The notes under the pieces are model-generated. The model was given only the letters and a program-made list of their open reading frames with translations, ran no database searches and had not been told where the DNA came from. Below are positions 34,701-42,968 of a stretch of 45,471 nucleotides of DNA, piece after piece (position 1 is the first letter of the stretch; each line of letters starts with the position of its first letter). Source of the DNA: Bacteroidales bacterium (GTDB taxonomy: Bacteria > Bacteroidota > Bacteroidia > Bacteroidales > UBA932). The stretch spans positions 1 to 45,471 of the forward strand of contig SUYV01000011.1 of the NCBI GenBank assembly GCA_015060255.1, written 5' to 3'. The position numbers and the translations under genes are program-made.

Positions 34701-34949
34701 TCAGACAGGTTCCTTGTCCCTGCAAGCTACCTGAATTTCCAGAATGCGCAGATCGGATATACCATCCCGTCGAAAATCACAAGCAGGATAAAGGTTGACA
34801 GAATCAGGGTGTATGTCGCTTGCGACAACATCTGGTACTGGTCATACCGTCACGGTCTCGATCCGCGAAGCAGCTTCTCGGGAGGTACCAATCATGCAAG
34901 CAACTCGCCGGTCAGAACCATCACAGGCGGTATCAACATCACATTCTAA
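31737..34949 (+). CDS. SusC/RagA-type TonB-dependent transporter (locus C)
   Basis: A 1070-residue protein from ATG at 31737 (MTRLKLFLAVLALAVYSVAY, cut after AQ). The upstream frame to 31692 overlaps the promoter and is rejected. Domains: carboxypeptidase-regulatory-like (VTGTVTDSSTGEPVPFAAI), EETIVVAFGTATKE as TonB-box-like segment, plug (APLYVVDGVPFNGD, MTVLKDAASNALYGARGANGV), then a long barrel ending TGGINITF. N-terminal regulatory domain and signal peptide resemble locus A SusC more than locus B. SusD starts 17 nt downstream in a five-gene set with a subtilisin, so peptide uptake is the likely role. Confidence 0.93.
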   Translation: MTRLKLFLAVLALAVYSVAYAQDLTVTGTVTDSSTGEPVPFAAIQLKGTMVGGMTDADGLYSISVPADGVLIFSSVGYKDTEVEVASKAVHDVLLAPDTEMIEETIVVAFGTATKESFTGSATVVKSSDIQKTQSSDVTRALEGMVAGVQMTTSSGSLGSSPSIMIRGVSSINAGTAPLYVVDGVPFNGDMNNLNSADIESMTVLKDAASNALYGARGANGVIMITTKKAKLGEAKVSVDAKWGINTKALKSYDYITDAGLYYETHYNALYNYYRLEKGMSNEDANVLAAANVTGAAADGGLGYLTFTVPEGQNLIGSNGKLNPYATPGRLVNYMGEQFWLQPDNWMDETYKTSLRQEYNVNVAGTTGNAQIFASFGYLNNQAIVDGSDMYRYTARIRTDYQAKEWLKIGMNMGYTNFNWNNGNSDEGSSGSVGNIFGFATMVAPIYPVYLRNGDRSIKYDQYGNKRYDFGDGSNAGLSRPISGNANALQTVTLDTNNSEGNAINGTGYVEVKFLKDFTFTFNAGVGVDETRSTSINNMYYGQFAPNGGIISKVHGRSFYLNLQQLLNWDRTFADDHHVTVLLGHEWYKSTGVSLGASKSKMFSLDNTELGGAVIDGQTASSGRSDYNNEGYFLRAQYDFRNKIFASASFRRDASSRFHPDHRWGNFWSLGGGWLINQEPWFNVRWVDMLKIKASIGSQGNDNIADYLYTDMYSITNSDGEIGIKRGSIGNPDITWETNTNFNAGFDFDLFRGRLSGSVEYFYRLTSDMLYFVTIPISYGFSGYYDNIGDMRNSGIEFAVNGAIMDRKNFRWDAYMNFTHYTNKIIMLPDTHKNREIDGYFGYASGNKFVAEGLPLNTFLMPKYAGVDKTNGLPMWYKDILGDDGEVIGTTMTSEYSEATEYLCDDPTPTLYGGFGTSFSFYNFDISAAFTYSIGGLAYDSGYASYMSPPGGTVGSNFHKDVLKAWTPENKDSDVPRFVYQDQNINASSDRFLVPASYLNFQNAQIGYTIPSKITSRIKVDRIRVYVACDNIWYWSYRHGLDPRSSFSGGTNHASNSPVRTITGGINITF

Positions 34950-34966
34950 AAGAGGAGGCGTAAGAT

Positions 34967-36649
34967 ATGAAGAATACAATAATCAAAGTTTCTGCAATCA
35001 TTGCTGCGGTCGTGTTCTCCGCTTCCTGCATCAAGGAGAGTATTCCTGTAGGCGGTTCGGTGACACAGGACCAGGTTTCGGCTTCAGACTTCGCTCTGAT
35101 GTCAATGATCAAGGCCATGCCTGCGAGCATGTCGACATCAGGCACAGGCGGATATGCCAGTTCATACGGTGACCATACAGACTTCGGCATCCCCGGCATA
35201 CACCTCCGTCTGGAGCACATGCTCGAGGATATCGCCACAATGGCCGACAACCCATACTACAACAGATTCTATGCATACGACCTGAATCAGGCGCAGGGAT
35301 ATCAGTATACATACTGTGCATATTTCTGGGATATGTACTACACCTGGATCAGACTCGCCAATGACGTCATCGCTTCAATGATTCCTGCCATAGAGGACGG
35401 AGCTGACGAGGCGACAATGGCTCAGCTCAAGGACAATCTCGGTCAGGCATATGCATACAGGGCATGGTGCTACCTCGACCTCGCAAGGCTTTACGAGCCT
35501 AAGGATAATGTCGAGGCTCCCGTTCCTGCAAACATCATAGAACTGACCGTTCCTATCGTTGACGAGAATACCACAATCGAGGACTGCAAGAGAAATCCGC
35601 GTGTGAAGCGTCAGGAAATGTACGAGTTCATCCTTGCAGACCTCAAGAGGGCTGAGGAAAACCTCGATCCGGCTTCCGTGACATTCTCCCGTCCTACCCT
35701 CATGATGGTCTACGGACTGTATGCAAGGGCATATCTCGAGCTCGGATACGAAAGGTCAGGATACAACAAGGAAATGTTTGCAAAGGCTTCCGAGTATGCC
35801 CGCAAGGTCATCGACGAGAGCGGAAAGACTCCTCTCACACAGGAGCAGTGGACAAATCCAACGACAGGATTCAACAGTGCGTCGTCAAACAATGCATGGA
35901 TATGGGGTCTGGCTCTCTCTTCAGAGAACCTGAACAACCTCCTCACCCACACTTCTCACATGTCATCCGAGGCGGCGTGGGGATATGCATGCTATGCGCA
36001 GTTCGGCGCCAGCCAGCTTCTTTATGACGCAATCCCGGAGAGCGACTTCAGAAAGCTCTCATGGCTCGGTCCGAAGAAGGACGAGTGGACAAGCGGAAAG
36101 TATCGCTTTGCCGGCACATCTGATGATGTGGATGCGTTCCTGAACGGTCTGGAACGTCCTGCAGCGAAGCCTTATGTCGCTTTGAAGTTCCGTCCTGCTC
36201 AGGGTGAGTGCAACGACTTCAACCTCGGTAATGCGATCGACTATTGTATGATGCGTGTCGAGGAGATGCATTTCATCGATATCGAGGCTCAGTATCATCT
36301 GGATCCTGCGAAGGGCATTCAGCTCCTCAAGGATTTCATGCATGACTACAGGGATGCAAGCTACAACCGCATACCTGCCGGAGCGGATCTCGAGACCTTC
36401 AAGAAGGAGCTCCTCCTTCAGAAGAGGATCGAGTTCTGGGGAGAGGGCATACTGCTTTATGACTACAAGCGTCTCGACCAGCCGATCGACAGGTCTGCAG
36501 CCAACCATGCAGGTGTTTTCAAGCTCAGGACAAAGCGTCGTTCGCCACAGTGGAACATTGTCATAACACGTGCAGAGTTCCAGTCGAACACCGCTATTGA
36601 CGAGAGCCTCAATAATCCAGATCCTTCTGACAAGATAGAGGTCCTTTAA
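34967..36649 (+). CDS. SusD/RagB-type surface lipoprotein (locus C)
   Basis: A 560-residue lipoprotein (SASC lipobox, mature CIKESIPVGGS). SusD features: LGQAYAYRAWCYLDLARLYE, YEFILADLKRAEENL, MMVYGLYARAYLELGYE, MRVEEMHFIDIEAQYHL in place of the usual EALLIRAEA block, and LLQKRIEFWGEGILLYDYKR. It does not end in the usual QNPGY; instead it closes NNPDPSDKIEVL. It is the longest of the three SusD proteins. It overlaps no neighbour and is 4 nt before the next gene. Confidence 0.92.
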   Translation: MKNTIIKVSAIIAAVVFSASCIKESIPVGGSVTQDQVSASDFALMSMIKAMPASMSTSGTGGYASSYGDHTDFGIPGIHLRLEHMLEDIATMADNPYYNRFYAYDLNQAQGYQYTYCAYFWDMYYTWIRLANDVIASMIPAIEDGADEATMAQLKDNLGQAYAYRAWCYLDLARLYEPKDNVEAPVPANIIELTVPIVDENTTIEDCKRNPRVKRQEMYEFILADLKRAEENLDPASVTFSRPTLMMVYGLYARAYLELGYERSGYNKEMFAKASEYARKVIDESGKTPLTQEQWTNPTTGFNSASSNNAWIWGLALSSENLNNLLTHTSHMSSEAAWGYACYAQFGASQLLYDAIPESDFRKLSWLGPKKDEWTSGKYRFAGTSDDVDAFLNGLERPAAKPYVALKFRPAQGECNDFNLGNAIDYCMMRVEEMHFIDIEAQYHLDPAKGIQLLKDFMHDYRDASYNRIPAGADLETFKKELLLQKRIEFWGEGILLYDYKRLDQPIDRSAANHAGVFKLRTKRRSPQWNIVITRAEFQSNTAIDESLNNPDPSDKIEVL

Positions 36650-36653
36650 TATT

Positions 36654-39122
36654 ATGAATAAGATGAAAAGGTACATATCATATATAATGACAGCGCTGAT
36701 GTCGCTCGCGCTTGCTTCATGTGCGGAGGATGAACTCCACGCTCCTGGCGAGTTTGACAGTGACAACTGCTATGGCGTATACTTCCCGGCTCAGAAGGGC
36801 CTGGGTGACCTGCAGATCGAGCCGGATGACCCGACAACGCTCACATTCCTCGTCCGCAGAACCAATCCGAGAGGAAAGATCCACGTGCCGGTGACCATCA
36901 AGGCAAACTATCCGGTCTTTACCGTTGAGGAAATAGTTTTCGAAGACGGTGAGCCGGCATCGCAGCTCGTGGTGCATTTCCCTTCTGCGAAGATTGCAAC
37001 GACTTATGAGTGCACTCTCGTGCTTGACGGAGACGAGTATGTCTCCAAATATTCAGCCAACCCTACCCACATCAGCTTCTCTGTCACAAGAGTGCAGTGG
37101 AACGATGTCGTAGGACCGGGCGGCGAGACAACAGGAAGGTGGCGTGACGGTATCTTCCCTGAGTGGTTTGCTGTTACAAACCCATACCTTGAGAGGCAGA
37201 TCGTCATTCAGGAACGTGATGACATGCCTGGATTCTACAGGACATTCGATGTCTACAACGGCAATTATCTCAGCGAGATGTTCAATGCAAACCTCTCTGC
37301 CCTCTGCATGGAGCAGAACTATACTTACATCAATGCCACCGATCCTGAGAAGGTGTGGATCCCTACATTCTCCACAGGCGTGGTGATGTCTCCACAATAT
37401 GGAGTGATGAGCATAGGTTCGTATGTCGTTGAGAACGAAGATGATTTCGACCCATCCATAGCCTCCGTATATGGTACGCTCAAGGAAGGCGTGATCGAAT
37501 TCCCTTCAGGAGCCCTTCAGATGAAGCTCGAGACAATGGGCTGGTACACAGCTAATTCTGCGGGTATGCATCGTATCATACTCCCTGGATACAGGGCAAA
37601 GGACTATGGTCTTGACATCTCTGCCGGAGTGTCATCTGCGGAAGGTAATCTTCCTGTGAATGTGACTCTTGGCATGGACATCGCCCAGGTGAAGCTTGCC
37701 GTGTATGAAGGCACGCTTACCGAGTCGGCTGCAGCTCAGCAGGCTGAACGTATAGCCGAAGGTGTCGCTGACGGAAGCGCAGGCGAGATCGTGACAGTGT
37801 CGCGTTCTTCTGCAGTGAACTATAAGTTCGAGAAGACCGGCATGTATACGGTGGTGGCTGCAGGTCTCGATGTGGCCGGCAACCACATGACTACGGAATT
37901 TGCCACATTCGGATACCTCAAGGCGGGTGATGACTCCAACAAGGTCATCCTTCATAGCGGTCTTATCTGCTCAGACAAGTATGCGGCGGAAGGACTGACT
38001 TCAAAGAACTCTCTCGAGATCTATATATCAGGAAAGAACATCCAGCGTCTCCATGCCGGACTTTACTCAAAGGAGAAGTGGGAGCAGAATCCTGAAGGCG
38101 TAAAGAAGGAGATAACAGCATCCCAGATGAACAAGGCCAGCCTCGACCTCGTGAACGGTTCGGGACTGAACCTCAAGCAGGGATACCTTGTGCCGGGCAC
38201 GGAGTATGTCCTTGTGCTCAAGGCATACAACGGTTATCGCGAGGAGTTCTTCATTTCTGAGGCCAAGACCGGAGGAGAGTGGGACGCGAGACTTGCAGAG
38301 TATGACCTCTCTGACGTAGACATGAACCTCATTCCGGCAAACAAGAACGGATATTGCGGCAAATATCATTACTATGCGCTAGAGGGCGACATGTACTCCC
38401 GCGCATACCTCGGCGATGTGACGGTATCTACTGAATTCCCGGCGGAATATACTCCAAGCATGAGCGGATATGAGTTTGTCAACATCAAGGGACTCTTCCC
38501 TCAGGCGCGCTCATTCGGTCTTGAGGATGATTCGTTCTCATTCATCTATTATGACAGCCTCCTGTATAACTTCGAGCAGGCCTTCGAGAGCTTCTATTCA
38601 GACGGCACCCTCTTCTATCCTGCAGCATTCATGTATACATCAGGAGGATCGGCATATGGCGGACGAATGGGACTCCTCGGAGCATTCGTGAGTGACGGAT
38701 ATCTCAGCATCATGGACTCAGGCAATTTCGCTCAGTATGGCGAGTATGTTGAAGGATTCGCAGTGATCGCTTACCAGGATCCTAATCAGACCACATATTC
38801 AGGCCTCATCGACCTTGTCACCAGCATTCTTCTGGTGCGCGAAGACCTTGATCCTGATCCGATCATCGACGAGCGCAAGCAGCAGGCTGAAAGCGAATCT
38901 GCATCAGTGCAGGCTTCCGCTCTATGGAACCTCGATGTGATCATCCGTCAGGGACCTGACAACATGGTAGAGTCATTCGACGGCTTCATCAAGTCTTCTT
39001 TCGAGAAGGCTCGTTCACAGGTGATGCCAAAGAATTATCTCGACCTTGACAACCTGCAGATATCGCAGCAGCCTTCATTCGAGATAAGGCCGGCAGCGTA
39101 CACAGTAACAGTTTCCGAATAA
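36654..39122 (+). CDS. Large surface lipoprotein of locus C, function unknown
   Basis: An 822-residue lipoprotein with lipobox LASC and an acidic export-type signal after it (CAEDELHAPGEFDSD). ATG at 36654 or 36663 are both possible; the first is 4 nt after the SusD stop. Residues ~35-145 form a Calx-beta-like domain (GVYFPAQKG, VPVTIKANYPVFTVEEIVFE). The remainder is a series of beta-rich segments with no catalytic motif that I recognise. By position it fills the SusE/SusF role of a surface ligand-binding protein, but the length is about twice theirs, suggesting several binding domains. Confidence 0.65.
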   Translation: MNKMKRYISYIMTALMSLALASCAEDELHAPGEFDSDNCYGVYFPAQKGLGDLQIEPDDPTTLTFLVRRTNPRGKIHVPVTIKANYPVFTVEEIVFEDGEPASQLVVHFPSAKIATTYECTLVLDGDEYVSKYSANPTHISFSVTRVQWNDVVGPGGETTGRWRDGIFPEWFAVTNPYLERQIVIQERDDMPGFYRTFDVYNGNYLSEMFNANLSALCMEQNYTYINATDPEKVWIPTFSTGVVMSPQYGVMSIGSYVVENEDDFDPSIASVYGTLKEGVIEFPSGALQMKLETMGWYTANSAGMHRIILPGYRAKDYGLDISAGVSSAEGNLPVNVTLGMDIAQVKLAVYEGTLTESAAAQQAERIAEGVADGSAGEIVTVSRSSAVNYKFEKTGMYTVVAAGLDVAGNHMTTEFATFGYLKAGDDSNKVILHSGLICSDKYAAEGLTSKNSLEIYISGKNIQRLHAGLYSKEKWEQNPEGVKKEITASQMNKASLDLVNGSGLNLKQGYLVPGTEYVLVLKAYNGYREEFFISEAKTGGEWDARLAEYDLSDVDMNLIPANKNGYCGKYHYYALEGDMYSRAYLGDVTVSTEFPAEYTPSMSGYEFVNIKGLFPQARSFGLEDDSFSFIYYDSLLYNFEQAFESFYSDGTLFYPAAFMYTSGGSAYGGRMGLLGAFVSDGYLSIMDSGNFAQYGEYVEGFAVIAYQDPNQTTYSGLIDLVTSILLVREDLDPDPIIDERKQQAESESASVQASALWNLDVIIRQGPDNMVESFDGFIKSSFEKARSQVMPKNYLDLDNLQISQQPSFEIRPAAYTVTVSE

Positions 39123-39133
39123 TCTGAATTAAT

Positions 39134-41158
39134 ATGAAGACAAATATGATAAGAAGATTCATCAGTGTTCTGCTTCCGACCGCCTTGCTGGCTGCTGGTT
39201 GTGCTGAGGTTGAGTCTCCGCTCCTGGAAGAGGCGGAAACTTCGGCTGCAGTCCTTGCGACCAAGTGCGTGAATACTGTAGAGAAGGCTGACGACGGCAC
39301 GCTCCTCCTTTATCTGGAGGAGGATGTGGCTCTCAGGCTTGCTGAAGGCGAGGCTGTTCCGGAGTGGGAGCAGGTCTGTGCGGATCTTGGTGTAGACCAT
39401 GTCGAGAAACTCTTCCCGAACACCGATGACGAGCTTTCACGCAGGTATGGCCTTCACCGCTGGTTCATGGTTTCATTCCCGGCATCTGCAGATGTGCAGA
39501 AGGTGGCTCAGGGAATGGCCAGGCTCAACAATGTAAAGGGCATCCAGTTCAACACTCAGTATGAGAGGAAGTTCGGCAGTGAGGCTCCTATAGCATGGAA
39601 GCCATTCCAGGGACGTGGATACGGCGAGTTCAATCTGCCATTCAATGACCCGATGCTCGTTGACCAGTGGCATTACATCAACAACAAGGACATGAGCGTC
39701 GCAGAGACCTCAAGGACCGGCGCCGACATCAATGTCAAGAATGCCTGGGGCCTTACCGGAGGTGATCCGCGAATCATCGTTGCCGTGTGCGACGAGGGTG
39801 TCAAGTATACTCATCCTGACCTTGTCGAGAACATGTGGGTGAATACAGACGAGATTCCTGACAACAACATCGATGACGACAATAACGGCTATGTTGATGA
39901 CATTCACGGATGGAACTTCCTTCACACGGAGAAATATCCTAAGAAGATCAGCTGGAACGAGCCTGGTGACGTGAGTCATGGAACCCATGTTGCAGGAACA
40001 GTAGCTGCAGTCAATAACAACGGCCTCGGAGTCAGCGGTGTCGCAGGAGGTACCGGAAACGGTGACGGCTGCCGCATCATGTCATGCCAGGTGTTCTCGG
40101 GATCAAGTTCTGCAACGGTAGGCGCACGAGCAAGAGCATACCACTATGCGGCTCAGATGGGTGCCTCTGTCCTCCAGTGCTCATACGGAAATGAGGGTGG
40201 ATACATCACTTCTGACAACATGTTCGAGACATCTTACAATGTGGAGATGGCTGCATTGAGATATTTCAGGGAATACAAGAGCGAGAATCCGTCTTGCAAT
40301 GCTTCTCCTGTCAGCAAGAACATCATTGTGTTTGCGGCCGGCAATGAAGGATCTCCGATATCCGGCTATCCTGCAGCGCACAAGGAGATAATATCTGTTA
40401 CTGCCTTCGGACCGGACTATCTTCCTACCAATTATACCAACTATGGTCCAGGCTCCAACATCGCAGCTCCTGGCGGAGACGTGGCGATCAATATGACCAC
40501 AACTTCAGAAAGGTCCCAGATCCTTTCTACAACTGCGGTAGAGTCTGAGAACTATGACTCCAACTACGGCTGGATGCAGGGAACCTCAATGGCCTGCCCT
40601 CATGTATCAGGCGTTATCGCTCTCGGCATGTCATATGCTCTCAAGATCGGAAAGACATTCGATTATGACGAGTTCATAGGTATTCTTTATTCTTCTGTCA
40701 ATGACATTGATTACTATATCGAGACCTGTACCAAGGAGGCTAACGGCATGGCTTTCGACCTTACTCCATATTGGAGGAAGATGGGAACAGGTGCACTTGA
40801 TGCGTGGAAGTTCCTGATGAACATCGAAGGTACTCCAAACCTTGTGGCGAAGATCGGCGAAGAGTCTAAGGTGTCTCTCGTGAACAGCTTCGGCGCGTCT
40901 GCAGGCAACCTTACTTATACGAGGATGGAGATAAGTGATGAAGCTCGCGAGGCTCTCGGCATCGAAGGTGAGCCGTATATCAACAACGGAAGACTGTTCA
41001 TCAAGTGTACGAAATATGGATCTGCCAAGATCAGGATATATGCCATTGCCGGCGGAGACAATCTTGCTACAGATGCGGTAATGGGTGGATCGGAGTTCTA
41101 CAGGGAGGTATCCCTTCTCTCTCGTGACTCTATCGCGGAAAATGGCGGCTGGCTCTAA
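39134..41158 (+). CDS. Subtilisin-like (S8) protease lipoprotein (locus C)
   Basis: A 674-residue lipoprotein protease (lipobox LAAGC, mature AEVESPLLEEAE). Residues ~70-140 are a propeptide with VEKLFP and GLHRWFMVSF, clearly related to that of the locus A protease. The triad is D220 (VAVCDEGVKYTHPDL), H282 (SHGTHVAGT) and S485 (GTSMACPHVSG); oxyanion N404 (FAAGNEG). An Asp/Asn-rich loop (DNNIDDDNNGYVDD) is a likely calcium site. After the protease domain (~535) comes a short beta domain. There is no T9SS tail, so it is tethered by lipid rather than by T9SS. It should supply peptides to the locus C SusCD pair. Confidence 0.92.
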   Translation: MKTNMIRRFISVLLPTALLAAGCAEVESPLLEEAETSAAVLATKCVNTVEKADDGTLLLYLEEDVALRLAEGEAVPEWEQVCADLGVDHVEKLFPNTDDELSRRYGLHRWFMVSFPASADVQKVAQGMARLNNVKGIQFNTQYERKFGSEAPIAWKPFQGRGYGEFNLPFNDPMLVDQWHYINNKDMSVAETSRTGADINVKNAWGLTGGDPRIIVAVCDEGVKYTHPDLVENMWVNTDEIPDNNIDDDNNGYVDDIHGWNFLHTEKYPKKISWNEPGDVSHGTHVAGTVAAVNNNGLGVSGVAGGTGNGDGCRIMSCQVFSGSSSATVGARARAYHYAAQMGASVLQCSYGNEGGYITSDNMFETSYNVEMAALRYFREYKSENPSCNASPVSKNIIVFAAGNEGSPISGYPAAHKEIISVTAFGPDYLPTNYTNYGPGSNIAAPGGDVAINMTTTSERSQILSTTAVESENYDSNYGWMQGTSMACPHVSGVIALGMSYALKIGKTFDYDEFIGILYSSVNDIDYYIETCTKEANGMAFDLTPYWRKMGTGALDAWKFLMNIEGTPNLVAKIGEESKVSLVNSFGASAGNLTYTRMEISDEAREALGIEGEPYINNGRLFIKCTKYGSAKIRIYAIAGGDNLATDAVMGGSEFYREVSLLSRDSIAENGGWL

Positions 41159-41170
41159 AATGTTAATGCT

Positions 41171-41614
41171 ATGAAGAAGTTTATTTCAAGAATAATGTTC
41201 TGCGCGATGGCGCTCTTCGCCTTCGCAGCATGCTCTGATCCAGAGGCGGAGAAACTTGAGAAGGTTGTAGGTGAGTGGCACTATTCTGGCACTGAGTCAG
41301 GAGTGGAGCTGGATGTATACCTCGCCCTTTCTTCTGACTATACATTCGAGCTTTACCAGAAGATAGGCGAAGGCCCGCATTACCTCTACAAGGGCAAGTT
41401 CGACTATGACGGAGAAGTCCTCAGCGGCACATACAACGACTATACGCCTTGGGCTCATGACTACAAGGTCACAAGGTCAGGAAACTCGATGACCCTGACC
41501 TCGACAACATCCACATACTCGGTGACATACACCAGGAAGTCAATCCCGGAAGAAGTGAAGACCCACTACATGCCTGTAACAAAAGACGAAGCAACGGCTC
41601 TGCCGATACTCTAG
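41171..41614 (+). CDS. Small lipocalin-like lipoprotein (end of locus C)
   Basis: A 147-residue lipoprotein with lipobox FAAC (mature CSDPEAEKLEK). The motif VVGEWHYSG at ~32-40 followed by seven or eight alternating strands (YKGKFDYDGEVLSGTYND, YKVTRSGNSMTLTSTTST) resembles lipocalin-like domains common in Bacteroidota. It lies 12 nt after the protease and is last in the set. A role as ligand carrier or protease inhibitor is possible; nothing in the sequence decides it. It ends 8 nt from the convergent aldo/keto reductase gene, with no terminator between. Confidence 0.7.
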   Translation: MKKFISRIMFCAMALFAFAACSDPEAEKLEKVVGEWHYSGTESGVELDVYLALSSDYTFELYQKIGEGPHYLYKGKFDYDGEVLSGTYNDYTPWAHDYKVTRSGNSMTLTSTTSTYSVTYTRKSIPEEVKTHYMPVTKDEATALPIL

Positions 41615-41622
41615 AAATATTA

Positions 41623-42966
41623 TTACTTCTCCCTTCTGAGATTCTCTATGTAATTGGAAATCTTATGCAGTTCCTGCGGGATCTTGATCCTTTGCGGACA
41701 ATGTTCTACGCAGGTGTTGCAGCCTATGCATCGGTCTGCCTGACGGAGTTTCGGAACGGCCCTGTCGTAGCCTACGAGGTAGGCGCGGCGGGCTTTTCTG
41801 TATCCCTCGTCCTGTGATGATGTGGCGATTTCGCCTGCATTCACGCATTTGTTGTAGTGCAGAAGGATTGCCGGTATGTCTATGCCATAAGGGCAAGGCA
41901 TACAGTATTTGCAGTCGTTGCAAGGAATTGTCGGGTATTTCTTCATGAGGTCAGCAGTCTCATAAAGGAATGTCAGTTCTTCTTCGTTAAGCGGCACGAG
42001 AGGGGAGTAGGTCTTCAGGTTGTCCTGGAGATGCTCCATATATGTCATTCCGCTCAGGACGCATAGTACGCCCTTCGGAGTGCCTGCAAAGCGGAATGCC
42101 CATGAAGCGACGCTTCCCTGAGGATTGCGTTCCTTCAGCCTGTCGGCAATATGCTGAGGCACTTTTGAAAGTCTTCCTCCGAGCAACGGCTCCATGATGA
42201 TGGAAGGAATGCCTCTCTTGTCCAGCTCAGTCTGGAGGTATTCAGCATTTGCATGCTTCCAGTCGATATAGTTCAGCTGGATCTGCACGAAGTCCCAATG
42301 GTATTTCTCATGAAGGGCCATGAGCTCGTCCCATCCTTCATTTCCGCCATGGAAAGAGAATCCGAGGTTGCGTATGCGACCGGCCTTGCGCTCTTCCACC
42401 AGGAAGTCAATCATGCCGTTGTCAAGGTACCTCTTCTTGAAGGCATCCATTCCGCTGATGCTGTGCAGGAGGTAGTAGTCAATATAGTCAGTCTGAAGAT
42501 TCTCGAATGACTTCCTGTACATCATCATCGAATTCTCTCTGCTCGAGTTGCTGAAGTTCGACAGTTTGGTAGCTATGAAGTAGCTTTCGCGTGGATGTCT
42601 CTTCAGCGCGATGCCTGTGGCCTGTTCGCTCTGGCCCTGGAGATATACCGGAGACGTGTCGAAGTAATTTACTCCGTGCTCTATGGCATAGTCCACGAGC
42701 CTGTTGGTGGTTTCCTGGTCGATGATGTCCCTGTCGTTCTCATCCTTGATCATCGGCCATCTCATGCATCCGTAACCGAGGATGCTGACCTTGTCTCCGT
42801 TGCCAGGGTTGGTTCTGTATGTCATGCCTCCCTCCGCAGAGTTGTCTGCCGCATCTGTGGAAGCCGGTGAACCCTTGCAACCTGCTACAGCTGCCAGACC
42901 GCCCATGACCATGGCAGCGCCTCCGGCCCTTTTGAGGAATTCTCTTCTATTTATGTCGTTTTTCAT
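41623..42966 (-). CDS. Tat-exported aldo/keto reductase lipoprotein with two [4Fe-4S] clusters
   Basis: A 447-residue protein. The N-terminus has a Tat signal (NRREFLKRAGGAA) followed by a lipobox with C30 (AVAGC), so it is likely exported folded and lipid-anchored. Residues ~50-330 are an aldo/keto reductase: YFDTSPVYLQGQSE gives the Asp and Tyr, ATKLS the Lys, and YLLHSI the His of the tetrad. The C-terminus has two ferredoxin motifs, CNDCKYCMPCPYGI and CIGCNTCVEHCP. NAD(P)H is normally absent outside the cytoplasm, so electrons probably come through the clusters from the polyferredoxin encoded 2 nt upstream. The substrate is unknown. Confidence 0.88.
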   Translation of the reverse strand: MKNDINRREFLKRAGGAAMVMGGLAAVAGCKGSPASTDAADNSAEGGMTYRTNPGNGDKVSILGYGCMRWPMIKDENDRDIIDQETTNRLVDYAIEHGVNYFDTSPVYLQGQSEQATGIALKRHPRESYFIATKLSNFSNSSRENSMMMYRKSFENLQTDYIDYYLLHSISGMDAFKKRYLDNGMIDFLVEERKAGRIRNLGFSFHGGNEGWDELMALHEKYHWDFVQIQLNYIDWKHANAEYLQTELDKRGIPSIIMEPLLGGRLSKVPQHIADRLKERNPQGSVASWAFRFAGTPKGVLCVLSGMTYMEHLQDNLKTYSPLVPLNEEELTFLYETADLMKKYPTIPCNDCKYCMPCPYGIDIPAILLHYNKCVNAGEIATSSQDEGYRKARRAYLVGYDRAVPKLRQADRCIGCNTCVEHCPQRIKIPQELHKISNYIENLRREK

Positions 42967-42968
42967 AA

